From Amylibacter sp. (GTDB lineage: Bacteria; Pseudomonadota; Alphaproteobacteria; Rhodobacterales; Rhodobacteraceae): 7,367 nucleotides of DNA. This document shows, piece after piece, positions 1 through 5,522 of the stretch (position 1 is the stretch's first letter; every line of letters starts with the position of its first letter). The DNA is taken from positions 1-7,367 of the forward strand of contig JALWOO010000008.1 in the NCBI GenBank assembly GCA_027083485.1. Reading direction: 5' to 3'. Under the pieces are notes generated by a model. The model searched no databases. It was not told where the DNA came from and worked only from the letters and a program-made list of their open reading frames with translations. The translations under genes and the position numbers were made by a program.

Positions 1-474
1 CGGGCCAAACACCCGCGCCATGGTGGTCAGCAGGTCATTGGCGATCTTGGAGCGTTCAAGGGTGATCCCCATCAACACGAACATCGCCACCGCCAGCAGG
101 GTTTCAATCGACGCACCGGCAAACACCCGTTCGTTCATCCGGTTCACGATGAAAGACAGGTTCCGGTTCATCGCCCGCTCCCAACCGCCATCAAACAGGG
201 GTTCCGTCAAAAGCGGCAAATCCGGATATCGGAAATGCGTAATGTCAAACGCGCCAACCCCCTGTTCGCGCAATGCCAAATAGGCCGCGGAGCTGGTGTC
301 GATCACTTCTTTTGTCAGAATCCCCGCCGTATCCAGCCCGGCCAGAATGCCAAAGGCCATGGCCCCGGCCCCACCAATGGCAAAGGCCACCGGAAAGCCC
401 GACATAATTGCCCCGAACAGGCAGGCGAAAACGATAATCAGGCCTATTTCTACGCCATCAAGTCCAAATAACAT
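1..474 (-). CDS. dctM: TRAP transporter large permease, DctM family (3' end outside window)
   Basis: This is the N-terminal 158 codons of the large membrane subunit of a TRAP transporter, which forms the ion-coupled translocation channel in the inner membrane. The frame is open to the left edge, so the C-terminal part is missing. Residues about 7-50 form hydrophobic helices containing the family-typical segment SGFPVAFAIGGAGAMAFG, and residues about 116-137 (GASIETLLAVAMFVLMGITLE) match the DctM segment after the first helices. Between them lies a hydrophilic stretch of about 60 residues (around 55-116), longer than in many DctM proteins. The ATG at 474-472 is preceded by GAGG, which overlaps the end of dctQ; only 12 nt separate the two genes, so they are probably co-transcribed and translationally coupled. 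The symbol is a family-level name; with the TakP-like binding protein upstream it could equally be called takM. Confidence 0.93.
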   Translation of the reverse strand, partial: MLFGLDGVEIGLIIVFACLFGAIMSGFPVAFAIGGAGAMAFGILAGLDTAGILTKEVIDTSSAAYLALREQGVGAFDITHFRYPDLPLLTEPLFDGGWERAMNRNLSFIVNRMNERVFAGASIETLLAVAMFVLMGITLERSKIANDLLTTMARVFGP

Positions 475-486
475 CTACCCGTTCCT

Positions 487-1383
487 CTAGTGAATTTCTG
501 CGACAACTTCGGCGAGTTCATCGCCCAAGGGGTCTTTGTCAAAATATTTGTCCTGGCTTTCTTCGCCTTCCAGAAACTCCAGCAGGTTGCGATAGAAATA
601 CGCAAGACCAGAGATCAGCAGCAGGCCGGCAAAAGTCACCAGCAGAATTTTGAACAAGAAGTATCCGTCAAATCCGTTCGGCGAAAAGCCGATGGTTTCA
701 ACATTCCATTTCAGGATGCGCGCTTTGCGTTCCAGCAGCGTCAGCTTGTCCGTGGCGGAAATTTTCGGGGTCACCAGATGGCGCCACATAAAGAACCAGC
801 CATACATCCAGATAACCGACATGGTCGGCACGATAAACAGCAAGGAGCCGATCATATCGACAACCCGTTTCGCCCGAAAGCTCATGCCCGCGTAAAACAG
901 ATCAACCCTCACATGACCGCGCTGCGCAAAAGTATAGGCACAACACAGGGCCACGATCAGCGCGTTGTAAAATTTCAATTCCTCGGCCCACCAGCTCACA
1001 TCTTTGGTCACACCATAGCCAAAGGGCGACACTTCGATATAGGCGCGCAGGAAAATACGTTGCAGGAAAACAATCATGATCTGCTGCAACACCATCGCCA
1101 GCGCCGCCCAGGCAAAGAAACGCCCGGTCATGTTGTTGAACCCTTCAACGGCCCGCACAACCCCCCAAAGGAATTGTCGCCGCCACATGCCCACGGCAAG
1201 TATAATCAGAAAAACGGCGGCCAGCGCAAAAAAGGCCTCCTTGGATGCTCCGTAATAAATAAACCGGACAAGGGCCTTTTTGTCTGTCCAGTCAAGCCAG
1301 CTGGCCGGATGAGACAGCGCATAGGCCAGATTGTACACACCCATCCCCAACTGGGTCAAAACCCAGGTCAACGCATCTAGCAT
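487..1383 (-). CDS. dctQ: TRAP transporter small permease, DctQ family, enlarged
   Basis: This encodes the small membrane subunit of the TRAP transporter, which supports the large permease and docks the periplasmic binding protein. The 298-residue product carries the DctQ-type signature RGHVRVDLF at residues 155-163, after a hydrophobic helix. Five likely membrane helices lie at about 48-67, 88-112, 138-154, 174-200 and 241-264. Classical DctQ proteins have about 160-200 residues and four helices, so this one has an N-terminal extension of about 45 residues, an extra helix, a charged loop at about 205-240 and an acidic C-terminal tail (about 271-298). Such enlarged forms fit the TakP-type TRAP systems. 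The ATG at 1383-1381 has only a weak G-rich ribosome binding site (GCGGGGAC). The gene lies 95 nt downstream of takP and 12 nt upstream of dctM, in the same operon. The symbol is family-level. Confidence 0.93.
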   Translation of the reverse strand: MLDALTWVLTQLGMGVYNLAYALSHPASWLDWTDKKALVRFIYYGASKEAFFALAAVFLIILAVGMWRRQFLWGVVRAVEGFNNMTGRFFAWAALAMVLQQIMIVFLQRIFLRAYIEVSPFGYGVTKDVSWWAEELKFYNALIVALCCAYTFAQRGHVRVDLFYAGMSFRAKRVVDMIGSLLFIVPTMSVIWMYGWFFMWRHLVTPKISATDKLTLLERKARILKWNVETIGFSPNGFDGYFLFKILLVTFAGLLLISGLAYFYRNLLEFLEGEESQDKYFDKDPLGDELAEVVAEIH

Positions 1384-1405
1384 TTTGATAGTCCCCGCTC
1401 CATGG

Positions 1406-1423
1406 CCGCCCCGTTTCAGGCGG
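1406..1423 (-). other. second small stem-loop upstream of dctQ
   Basis: The arms CCGCC (1406-1410) and GGCGG (1419-1423) pair around an 8-nt loop. It follows the stronger 1432-1456 hairpin in the takP-dctQ message and sits about 20 nt before the dctQ start. It may modulate access to the weak dctQ ribosome binding site. Five pairs is modest, and chance formation in GC-rich DNA is possible. Confidence 0.35.
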
Positions 1424-1431
1424 TTCCATCT

Positions 1432-1456
1432 GGATGCCCCCGATAGGGGAGCATCC
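1432..1456 (-). promoter_or_regulatory. intercistronic stem-loop between takP and dctQ
   Basis: The outer arms GGATGC (1432-1437) and GCATCC (1451-1456) pair perfectly, and inside them CCCC (1438-1441) pairs with GGGG (1446-1449) around a GATA loop, with one bulged base at 1450. The ten-pair, GC-rich stem starts 22 nt after the takP stop codon. No T-run follows on the minus strand, so a full intrinsic terminator is unlikely. A stable hairpin after a binding-protein gene is a known way to protect the upstream message from 3' exonucleases and give much more binding protein than permease, as in malE-malF. That role is inferred here. Confidence 0.7.
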
Positions 1457-1478
1457 GTTATTTAACAATATCAGGCGA

Positions 1479-2561
1479 TTAGCCCAGAACGCGGTCGCGC
1501 TGCATACGATATGCACCGGCAGAACGGGTCAGCCAACCGGAGGATGCACGCATGGATTCCTGATAATCCTTCATGATTTCGGCAAACAGATCGTCGCCCA
1601 TGAATTCTTCGGTAACCTTCTTGGAACCTTCACCGAATGCATCCCAAACACTGTCAGGGAATTCCAGCAGCTTCACGCCGCCAGCCTGCAAACGCTGCAA
1701 TGCGGAACCGTTGTTCATCAGGAACTGGCTCAGGGACCACAGGTTGGTGTAACCGGCAGCGGCCTCGATGATTTTCTGGTGCGATTTGGACAGACCGTTG
1801 AATACGTCCAGATTGGTTGCCAGAGACAGACCGGCACCTGGCTCGTGGAAGCCGGCAGTGTAGAAGAACTTGGTGATCTCCTGAAAGCCTGCTTTTTCGT
1901 CAGCCCATGGGCCGATCCACTCGGTACCGTCCAGCGCGCCGGAAGAAAGAGCCTGATACACTTCGGAACCCGGAATGTTCTGAACAGACGCCCCCAGATA
2001 CCCAAGAGCTTTACCGCCCAGACCAGGCATGCGGAATTTCAGACCGTTGAAATCCTCGGGGCCGTTGATTTCCTTGCGGAACCAGCCACCGGCCTGTGTA
2101 CCGGTGTTCCCGGCGATAAAGGATTTCAGGCCGAAAATTTCGCCCAGTTCATCGTGATACTTGCGGCCATTGCCGTGATAGTACCAGTTATTCATTTCAG
2201 TCGCGGTCATCCCGAATGGAATGGCGGTGAAAAAGGCGAATGCCGGATGCTGGCTGATGAAATAGTAATCGGCAGCGTGATACATGTCGGCCTGACCGGA
2301 GGTCACAGCGTCAAATACTTCAAACGCACCAACGAGTTCGCCGGCAGCCTTGATTTCGATTTCCAGCGTGCCGTCAGACATGGTGTTGATCAGGTCGGCA
2401 GAATACTGAGCCGCATCAAAAACACCGGCAAGGCCACGGCCCCATGCGGTAACCATTGTCAGTTTTACTTTGCCCGAAGCGACAGCAGGTGCAGCCAGAG
2501 ACGTTGCAGCAGCAGCAGTACCGCCCAGTGCAGTTGTTCTTAGAAATGAACGACGATCCAT
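1479..2561 (-). CDS. takP: TRAP substrate-binding protein, TakP-like (2-oxo acid type), Tat-exported
   Basis: This is the periplasmic receptor that captures the substrate and hands it to the TRAP permease. The 360-residue protein starts MDRRSFLRTT, a twin-arginine signal, followed by an Ala-rich hydrophobic stretch and a likely cleavage site after AVA (26-28). The mature part resembles Rhodobacter sphaeroides TakP, which binds pyruvate and other 2-oxo acids together with Na+. Conserved pieces include GNTGTQAGGWFRKEIN (151-166), FRMPG with Arg177, DGTEWIGPW with Glu214 and Trp215, and HEPG with Glu240. From memory of the TakP structure these correspond to its carboxylate-binding Arg and its Gln/Glu/Trp/Glu cation-pyruvate site. 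The ATG at 2561 is chosen over an upstream in-frame ATG at 2600 because it has a strong ribosome binding site and directly begins the Tat motif. The gene is first in the operon with dctQ and dctM. Family is certain; 2-oxo acid specificity is likely but not proven. Confidence 0.93.
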   Translation of the reverse strand: MDRRSFLRTTALGGTAAAATSLAAPAVASGKVKLTMVTAWGRGLAGVFDAAQYSADLINTMSDGTLEIEIKAAGELVGAFEVFDAVTSGQADMYHAADYYFISQHPAFAFFTAIPFGMTATEMNNWYYHGNGRKYHDELGEIFGLKSFIAGNTGTQAGGWFRKEINGPEDFNGLKFRMPGLGGKALGYLGASVQNIPGSEVYQALSSGALDGTEWIGPWADEKAGFQEITKFFYTAGFHEPGAGLSLATNLDVFNGLSKSHQKIIEAAAGYTNLWSLSQFLMNNGSALQRLQAGGVKLLEFPDSVWDAFGEGSKKVTEEFMGDDLFAEIMKDYQESMRASSGWLTRSAGAYRMQRDRVLG

Positions 2562-2570
2562 ATAGTATTT

Positions 2571-2576
2571 CCTCCC
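2571..2576 (-). promoter_or_regulatory. ribosome binding site of takP
   Basis: On the minus strand GGGAGG is followed by nine bases and then the ATG at 2561. It is the strongest Shine-Dalgarno sequence in the window and fixes the takP start at the Tat motif rather than 13 codons upstream. Confidence 0.85.
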
Positions 2577-2581
2577 ATAAG

Positions 2582-2604
2582 CGCCCTGCCATTTTGGCAC
2601 GGCG
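2582..2604 (-). promoter_or_regulatory. stem-loop in the takP leader, just upstream of its ribosome binding site
   Basis: Arms CGCC (2582-2585) and GGCG (2601-2604), then TGCCA (2587-2591) and TGGCA (2595-2599), pair around a 3-nt loop with one symmetric mismatch (2586 and 2600). This gives nine pairs in a 23-nt imperfect palindrome. It ends five bases before the takP ribosome binding site, so it could be a message-stabilising 5' hairpin, a translational control element or a DNA operator. The sequence does not decide between these. Confidence 0.55.
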
Positions 2605-2623
2605 GATCTTTACGTGTGCGTAG

Positions 2624-2651
2624 ATTAGCCCGAACGCATGCAATTAGCCAA
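2624..2651 (-). promoter_or_regulatory. candidate sigma70-type promoter for the TRAP operon (weak)
   Basis: On the minus strand a -35-like TTGGCT (2651-2646) and a -10-like GCTAAT (2629-2624) are separated by 16 bases, each matching four of six consensus positions. Transcription would begin near 2617, giving a leader of about 55 nt that contains the 2582-2604 hairpin. A two-component-activated promoter is expected to be weak, but this is only a pattern match. Confidence 0.3.
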
Positions 2652-2677
2652 TACCGGATAACCCGTAGGCGCATGGC

Positions 2678-2707
2678 TTGATGCAATAATTTGACCTTTT
2701 GTACAAA
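2678..2707 (+). promoter_or_regulatory. candidate promoter for the two-component operon (weak)
   Basis: TTGATG (2678-2683) and TACAAA (2702-2707) are spaced by 18 bases and match four of six consensus bases each. The -10 element lies inside the perfect palindrome at 2697-2708. Transcription would start near 2714, leaving a leader of about 65 nt before the TTG start of the kinase. TTGAC motifs also occur at 2691, 2718 and 2730, but none has a good -10 partner. Confidence 0.3.
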
Positions 2708-2708
2708 A
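2697..2708. promoter_or_regulatory. perfect 12-bp palindrome, possible operator
   Basis: TTTTGTACAAAA is its own reverse complement and stands in the divergent control region, over the -10 position of the candidate kinase promoter. Its twofold symmetry suits a dimeric regulator. The TTGTACAA core is reminiscent of operators of some GntR-family regulators, but no such gene is in the window. The adjacent response regulator is another possible binder. Confidence 0.45.
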
Positions 2709-2770
2709 TTCAGGCGCTTGACGCTGTGCTTGACCGGGATTTACGGTGCGCCAGCGTTTACAGCGCCTTC

Positions 2771-2774
2771 GGAG
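2771..2774 (+). promoter_or_regulatory. ribosome binding site that decides the kinase start
   Basis: GGAG lies six bases before a TTG at 2781. No ATG begins the frame before the first membrane helix, and this is the only well-spaced Shine-Dalgarno sequence there. It argues against the longer reading from a TTG at 2691. Confidence 0.65.
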
Positions 2775-2780
2775 AATCAG

Positions 2781-4199
2781 TTGCGCAGGCTCATCACACG
2801 GATTTCACTCAGCTATGGCCAGAAGATTTTCTTGCTGGCGACCATCCCGCTCATTCTGGCGGCGGGGGCGATTGCTTTGGTAGTGAATTACCAGACCCAC
2901 AAGCTGATTAACCATGAAATTGAAGCCCTTAAGTCCGAATTGATCGCCGCCAAAGAGGCCGAGATTTTGAACTACCTGTCCATTGCCAGAACCGCAATCG
3001 GCCCGATTTACGGGCGCGCCCTGCCCGATGACGAATCCGCCAAACTGCGCGTAACCCAGATCCTTTCATCGCTGCTCTATGGGCGCGACGGGTATTTTTT
3101 CGTGTTTGATTATGATGGCAATAATCTTGTGGCCCCGCGCCAAACCAACCTGATCGGTAAAAACTGGGCCGGCCTGCAAGACCAGAACGGCATGCATGTT
3201 GTCGATGAAATCATTCGAATCGGGCGCAATGGCGGGGGCTATTTACGGTTTGACTGGCCCAAACCCAGCACCGGTGAAATGGCGGAAATGGTGGCCTATG
3301 TGGTGGGGTTACAGGATTGGAAATGGGCGATTGGCACCGGTATTTTTATCGACGATGTCACCAACAACCTTGCTGTAACGCGGGCGCAAACCGGCAAACG
3401 GTTGCGCGCCACCTCTTATCAGATCATGGCGATTACCATGGCCGCACTGGTGCTGGTATTTTTGTCCGGCATGGTGCTGAATATCCGCGAGCGCCGTCTG
3501 GCGGACGCCAAGCTGAAAAAACTGACCCAAAGGGTTTTTGATACCCAGGAGGAAGAGCGCAGCCGTGTTGCGCGCGAATTGCACGATGGCATCAGCCAAA
3601 TTCTGGTCGGGGTGCGCTATCTGCTGGAACTGGCCATCCGCCGGCAAAGCCAAGAAGACCCGCGCGCCCTGAACAGCATCACCAAAGCCCGCGACGACCT
3701 GAACGGGGCCATTGCCGAGGTGCGCCGCATCAGCCATGATTTGCGCCCCGGTGTGCTGGATGATCTGGGTCTGGCCCCTGCCCTGCGCACCCTGACCGAG
3801 GATTTCTCCAATCGCACCGGCATTCAGGTCCAGTTCGACACGGTGGTTTTCTCCAACCGGCTCGACAAGGAATCCAAAACCGCGCTCTATCGTGTGGCGC
3901 AAGAAGCCCTGACCAATATCGAACGCCACTCCCGCGCCACCCGCATTTCGCTGCAAGTCTATGGCAATCGGCGCGGCGCGAATTTGCGGATAGAGGACAA
4001 CGGTATCGGCATGTCCTATCCACAGGTCGAACGCACGGCCACAGGCGGGCTGGGCCTGCGCAATATGCAGGAACGCATTGAAAACCTTGACGGTGAGCTG
4101 CGGATCACCTCCTCTGGTTCCGGCACCATTATCGATGTTAAACTACCGCTCAAGCATATGCTCAAAGCCCGGGAAACACTGGAAGAGGAAACCAAATGA
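2781..4199 (+). CDS. Cache-domain sensor histidine kinase, NarL-type (HisKA_3)
   Basis: This is an inner-membrane sensor kinase of 472 residues, starting at a TTG codon. A first membrane helix (about 14-36) precedes a periplasmic region (about 37-212) typical of a single Cache domain (sCache_2), with YGRDGYFFVFDYDGNN at 100-115, then NLIGKNW and WKWAIGTGIFIDDV. Cache domains of this kind bind small organic acids in several bacteria. A second helix spans about 213-235 and, with only a short linker and no recognisable HAMP domain, leads into the HisKA_3 dimerisation domain with phospho-acceptor His268 in ARELHDGIS. The ATPase domain follows: N-box around Asn379 (QEALTNIERH), G1 at IEDNGIG (404-410) and G2 at GGLGLRNMQERI (422-433). 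The gene overlaps the response regulator by four bases and is divergent from the TRAP operon, suggesting that it senses the transported substrate. An extra 30 N-terminal residues from a TTG at 2691 are possible but unlikely. Confidence 0.93.
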   Translation: MRRLITRISLSYGQKIFLLATIPLILAAGAIALVVNYQTHKLINHEIEALKSELIAAKEAEILNYLSIARTAIGPIYGRALPDDESAKLRVTQILSSLLYGRDGYFFVFDYDGNNLVAPRQTNLIGKNWAGLQDQNGMHVVDEIIRIGRNGGGYLRFDWPKPSTGEMAEMVAYVVGLQDWKWAIGTGIFIDDVTNNLAVTRAQTGKRLRATSYQIMAITMAALVLVFLSGMVLNIRERRLADAKLKKLTQRVFDTQEEERSRVARELHDGISQILVGVRYLLELAIRRQSQEDPRALNSITKARDDLNGAIAEVRRISHDLRPGVLDDLGLAPALRTLTEDFSNRTGIQVQFDTVVFSNRLDKESKTALYRVAQEALTNIERHSRATRISLQVYGNRRGANLRIEDNGIGMSYPQVERTATGGLGLRNMQERIENLDGELRITSSGSGTIIDVKLPLKHMLKARETLEEETK

Positions 4200-4837
4200 C
4201 GGCCCCAATTCGCATTATTATTGCCGATGACCACCCGTTGGTGACCGAAGGTATCAAAGGTATTCTGGAAAGCTTTGACCATATTGACGTGATCGCCACA
4301 CTGGCCGATGGCAAACAGCTTGTGGACCGTTTTGAGGCCCTGAATGCCGATGTGATCCTGATGGATCTGAACATGCCGGTTCTGAACGGTTTGGGCGCAA
4401 CAGAGATCATTCTGGAACGCTGCCCAGGCACCAAAATTCTGGTTTTATCCATGCATGACAGTCCGGAATATATTTCCACCGCCATGCGATACGGGGCCAA
4501 GGGCTATTTGCTCAAGGACATTCCGATTGATGAAATCGTGGAGGCCATAGAAAAGGTCCATGCCGGCGGCACCTATCTGTGCAACAGTTGTGCCCAGAAA
4601 ATCGCACCCAATCCGGACGGGCGCGAACCCTTGACCGCGCGGGAGCAAACGATTTTGCTGGAGCTGGCCACAGGCAAAAGCAATAAACAGGTGGCGTTCG
4701 ACCTTGATATTTCGGTGCGCACGGTGGAAACCCACCGCAAGAATATCAAACGCAAACTGGGGATTTCCACCACAGCCGGCCTGACCCGCTATGCGATGGA
4801 ACACGGTGTTTTGCAGCGCAACGACGGGTTGGGATAG
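4196..4837 (+). CDS. NarL/FixJ-family response regulator with LuxR-type HTH
   Basis: This is a cytoplasmic DNA-binding regulator of 213 residues, the evident partner of the upstream kinase. The receiver domain (about 5-122) has the acidic pair Asp11-Asp12, phospho-acceptor Asp57 in LMDLNMP, Ser85 at the switch position and Lys107 in LLKD. The LuxR/GerE-type helix-turn-helix spans about 145-205 (PLTAREQTILLELATGKSNKQVA, then VRTVETHRKNIKRKLG). Its ATG overlaps the kinase stop codon as ATGA, indicating translational coupling and roughly equal production. Between the domains lies a CNSC motif (Cys129 and Cys132), not typical of the NarL family as I know it. By analogy with DctR of Rhodobacter capsulatus it probably activates the divergent TRAP operon; that target is inferred. 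Confidence 0.95.
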   Translation: MTAPIRIIIADDHPLVTEGIKGILESFDHIDVIATLADGKQLVDRFEALNADVILMDLNMPVLNGLGATEIILERCPGTKILVLSMHDSPEYISTAMRYGAKGYLLKDIPIDEIVEAIEKVHAGGTYLCNSCAQKIAPNPDGREPLTAREQTILLELATGKSNKQVAFDLDISVRTVETHRKNIKRKLGISTTAGLTRYAMEHGVLQRNDGLG

Positions 4838-4895
4838 CGGTTTGGGAGCTGTTTTTCCTTTATCCGCTTTTACAAGGTCTCCAAACACCTTAAGC

Positions 4896-4916
4896 CAAGC
4901 ATCAAGCATCAAGCAT
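4896..4916 (+). repeat. three tandem copies of a 7-bp unit upstream of yaeQ
   Basis: CAAGCAT occurs three times in a row without mismatch. The repeat sits 25 bases before the yaeQ start, inside the 104-bp gap after the response regulator gene. It may be a slippage-prone microsatellite or an array of binding sites; nothing else in the sequence identifies its role. Confidence 0.8.
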
Positions 4917-4927
4917 AACGTCGTTAT
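4915..4927. promoter_or_regulatory. 13-bp palindrome just before the yaeQ ribosome binding site
   Basis: ATAACG (4915-4920) and CGTTAT (4922-4927) are exact inverted repeats around a single T. One central base is too short for an RNA hairpin loop, so a DNA site for a dimeric protein is the likelier reading. It abuts the triple 7-bp repeat and ends four bases before AGGA, the yaeQ Shine-Dalgarno sequence. Confidence 0.45.
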
Positions 4928-4941
4928 TTTCAGGAAAAACC

Positions 4942-5481
4942 ATGGCACAAAAAGCCACCATTTATAAAATCGAACTCTCTGTTTCCGATATGGATCGCCA
5001 TTACTACGAGACCCACAAGCTGACAGTTGCCAAACATCCTTCGGAAACCGATGAACGGCTGATGGTGCGTATTCTTGCATTTGCCCTGAATGCGCAGGAT
5101 CAGCTGGAAATGACCAAGGGCCTGTCTGACGATGACGAGCCGGATATCTGGCAAAAAAGCCTGAGCGGCGAGCTTGAACTCTGGGTGGCATTGGGGCTTC
5201 CGAGCGAAAAGGTGATCCGCCAGTCCTGCGGTAAAGCCCGTCAGGTGATTATCTATAGCTACGGCGGTCGTCCTGCTGAAATGTGGTGGGAGAAAACCCA
5301 AAATAGCACAACCCGGTTTGACAACCTTCAGGTGATGAACTTTTCAGAAACAGACACCCGCGAGCTGGCCAAACTGGCAAACCGGTCAATGAAGCTGCAA
5401 GTCAATATTCAGGACGGCGAAGTGATGGTCAGTGTGGATGACAGCATCGTCTATCTGACCCCGATCAAATGGAAAACCTAA
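4942..5481 (+). CDS. yaeQ: YaeQ family protein
   Basis: The 179-residue product matches the YaeQ family along its length and is close to the E. coli protein (about 181 residues). Recognisable pieces are MAQKATIYKIELSVSDMDR at the start, AKHPSETDERLMVRILAFAL (30-49), KGLSDDDEPDIW (59-70), LWVALGLPSE (80-89), WWEKTQ (115-120) and MKLQVNIQDGEVMVSVDD near the end. The family has a PD-(D/E)XK nuclease-like fold; E. coli YaeQ was described as compensating for loss of the antiterminator RfaH in haemolysin expression, but its biochemical role is unsettled. The ATG has AGGA six bases upstream (4932-4935). It is preceded by a 104-bp gap in which I see no convincing promoter or terminator, so read-through from the regulator operon cannot be excluded. 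It converges on mrcA. Confidence 0.93.
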   Translation: MAQKATIYKIELSVSDMDRHYYETHKLTVAKHPSETDERLMVRILAFALNAQDQLEMTKGLSDDDEPDIWQKSLSGELELWVALGLPSEKVIRQSCGKARQVIIYSYGGRPAEMWWEKTQNSTTRFDNLQVMNFSETDTRELAKLANRSMKLQVNIQDGEVMVSVDDSIVYLTPIKWKT

Positions 5482-5514
5482 TGCGCCTTAAATGTTTGAT
5501 TTCAACGCATTAGG
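5477..5514 (-). terminator. inverted repeat between yaeQ and mrcA, probable mrcA terminator
   Basis: CCTAATGCG (5477-5485) and CGCATTAGG (5506-5514) form a perfect nine-pair stem around a 20-nt loop. The left arm includes the yaeQ stop codon. Read from the mrcA (minus) strand the stem is followed directly by TTTTCC, a short T-run consistent with a weak intrinsic terminator. On the plus strand the bases after the stem (CTGAGG) lack a T-run, so it would serve yaeQ less well. The long loop, with only a small inner pairing of TTGA and TCAA, makes efficiency uncertain. Confidence 0.5.
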
Positions 5515-5522
5515 CTGAGGTA

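Noticed and set aside
490..1380. A 296-codon open frame antisense to dctQ
   Set aside because: It mirrors dctQ almost exactly and its translation is rich in His, Gln and Pro without domain features, while the minus strand gives clear membrane helices and the DctQ signature.
1434..2543. A 369-codon open frame antisense to takP
   Set aside because: The minus strand encodes a full TakP-like protein with a Tat signal; the antisense product resembles no family I recognise and its length follows from takP codon choice.
3309..3956. A 215-codon open frame antisense to the sensor kinase
   Set aside because: It lies wholly within the kinase, has no recognisable motifs and no convincing ribosome binding site.
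4832..4886. Terminator after the response regulator
   Set aside because: Possible pairings (GGATA with TATCC, AGCGG with CCGCT, GTTTGG-GAG with CTCCAAAC) are short or have long loops and compete with each other; none is convincing.
4896..4916. CAAGCAT array as a CRISPR or attachment site
   Set aside because: The copies are directly adjacent with no spacers, only 7 bp long, and there is no cas gene, integrase or tRNA nearby.
4445..5191. A 248-codon minus-strand frame spanning the regulator, the gap and yaeQ
   Set aside because: Both overlapped plus-strand genes have clear family matches, and this frame shows no domain.
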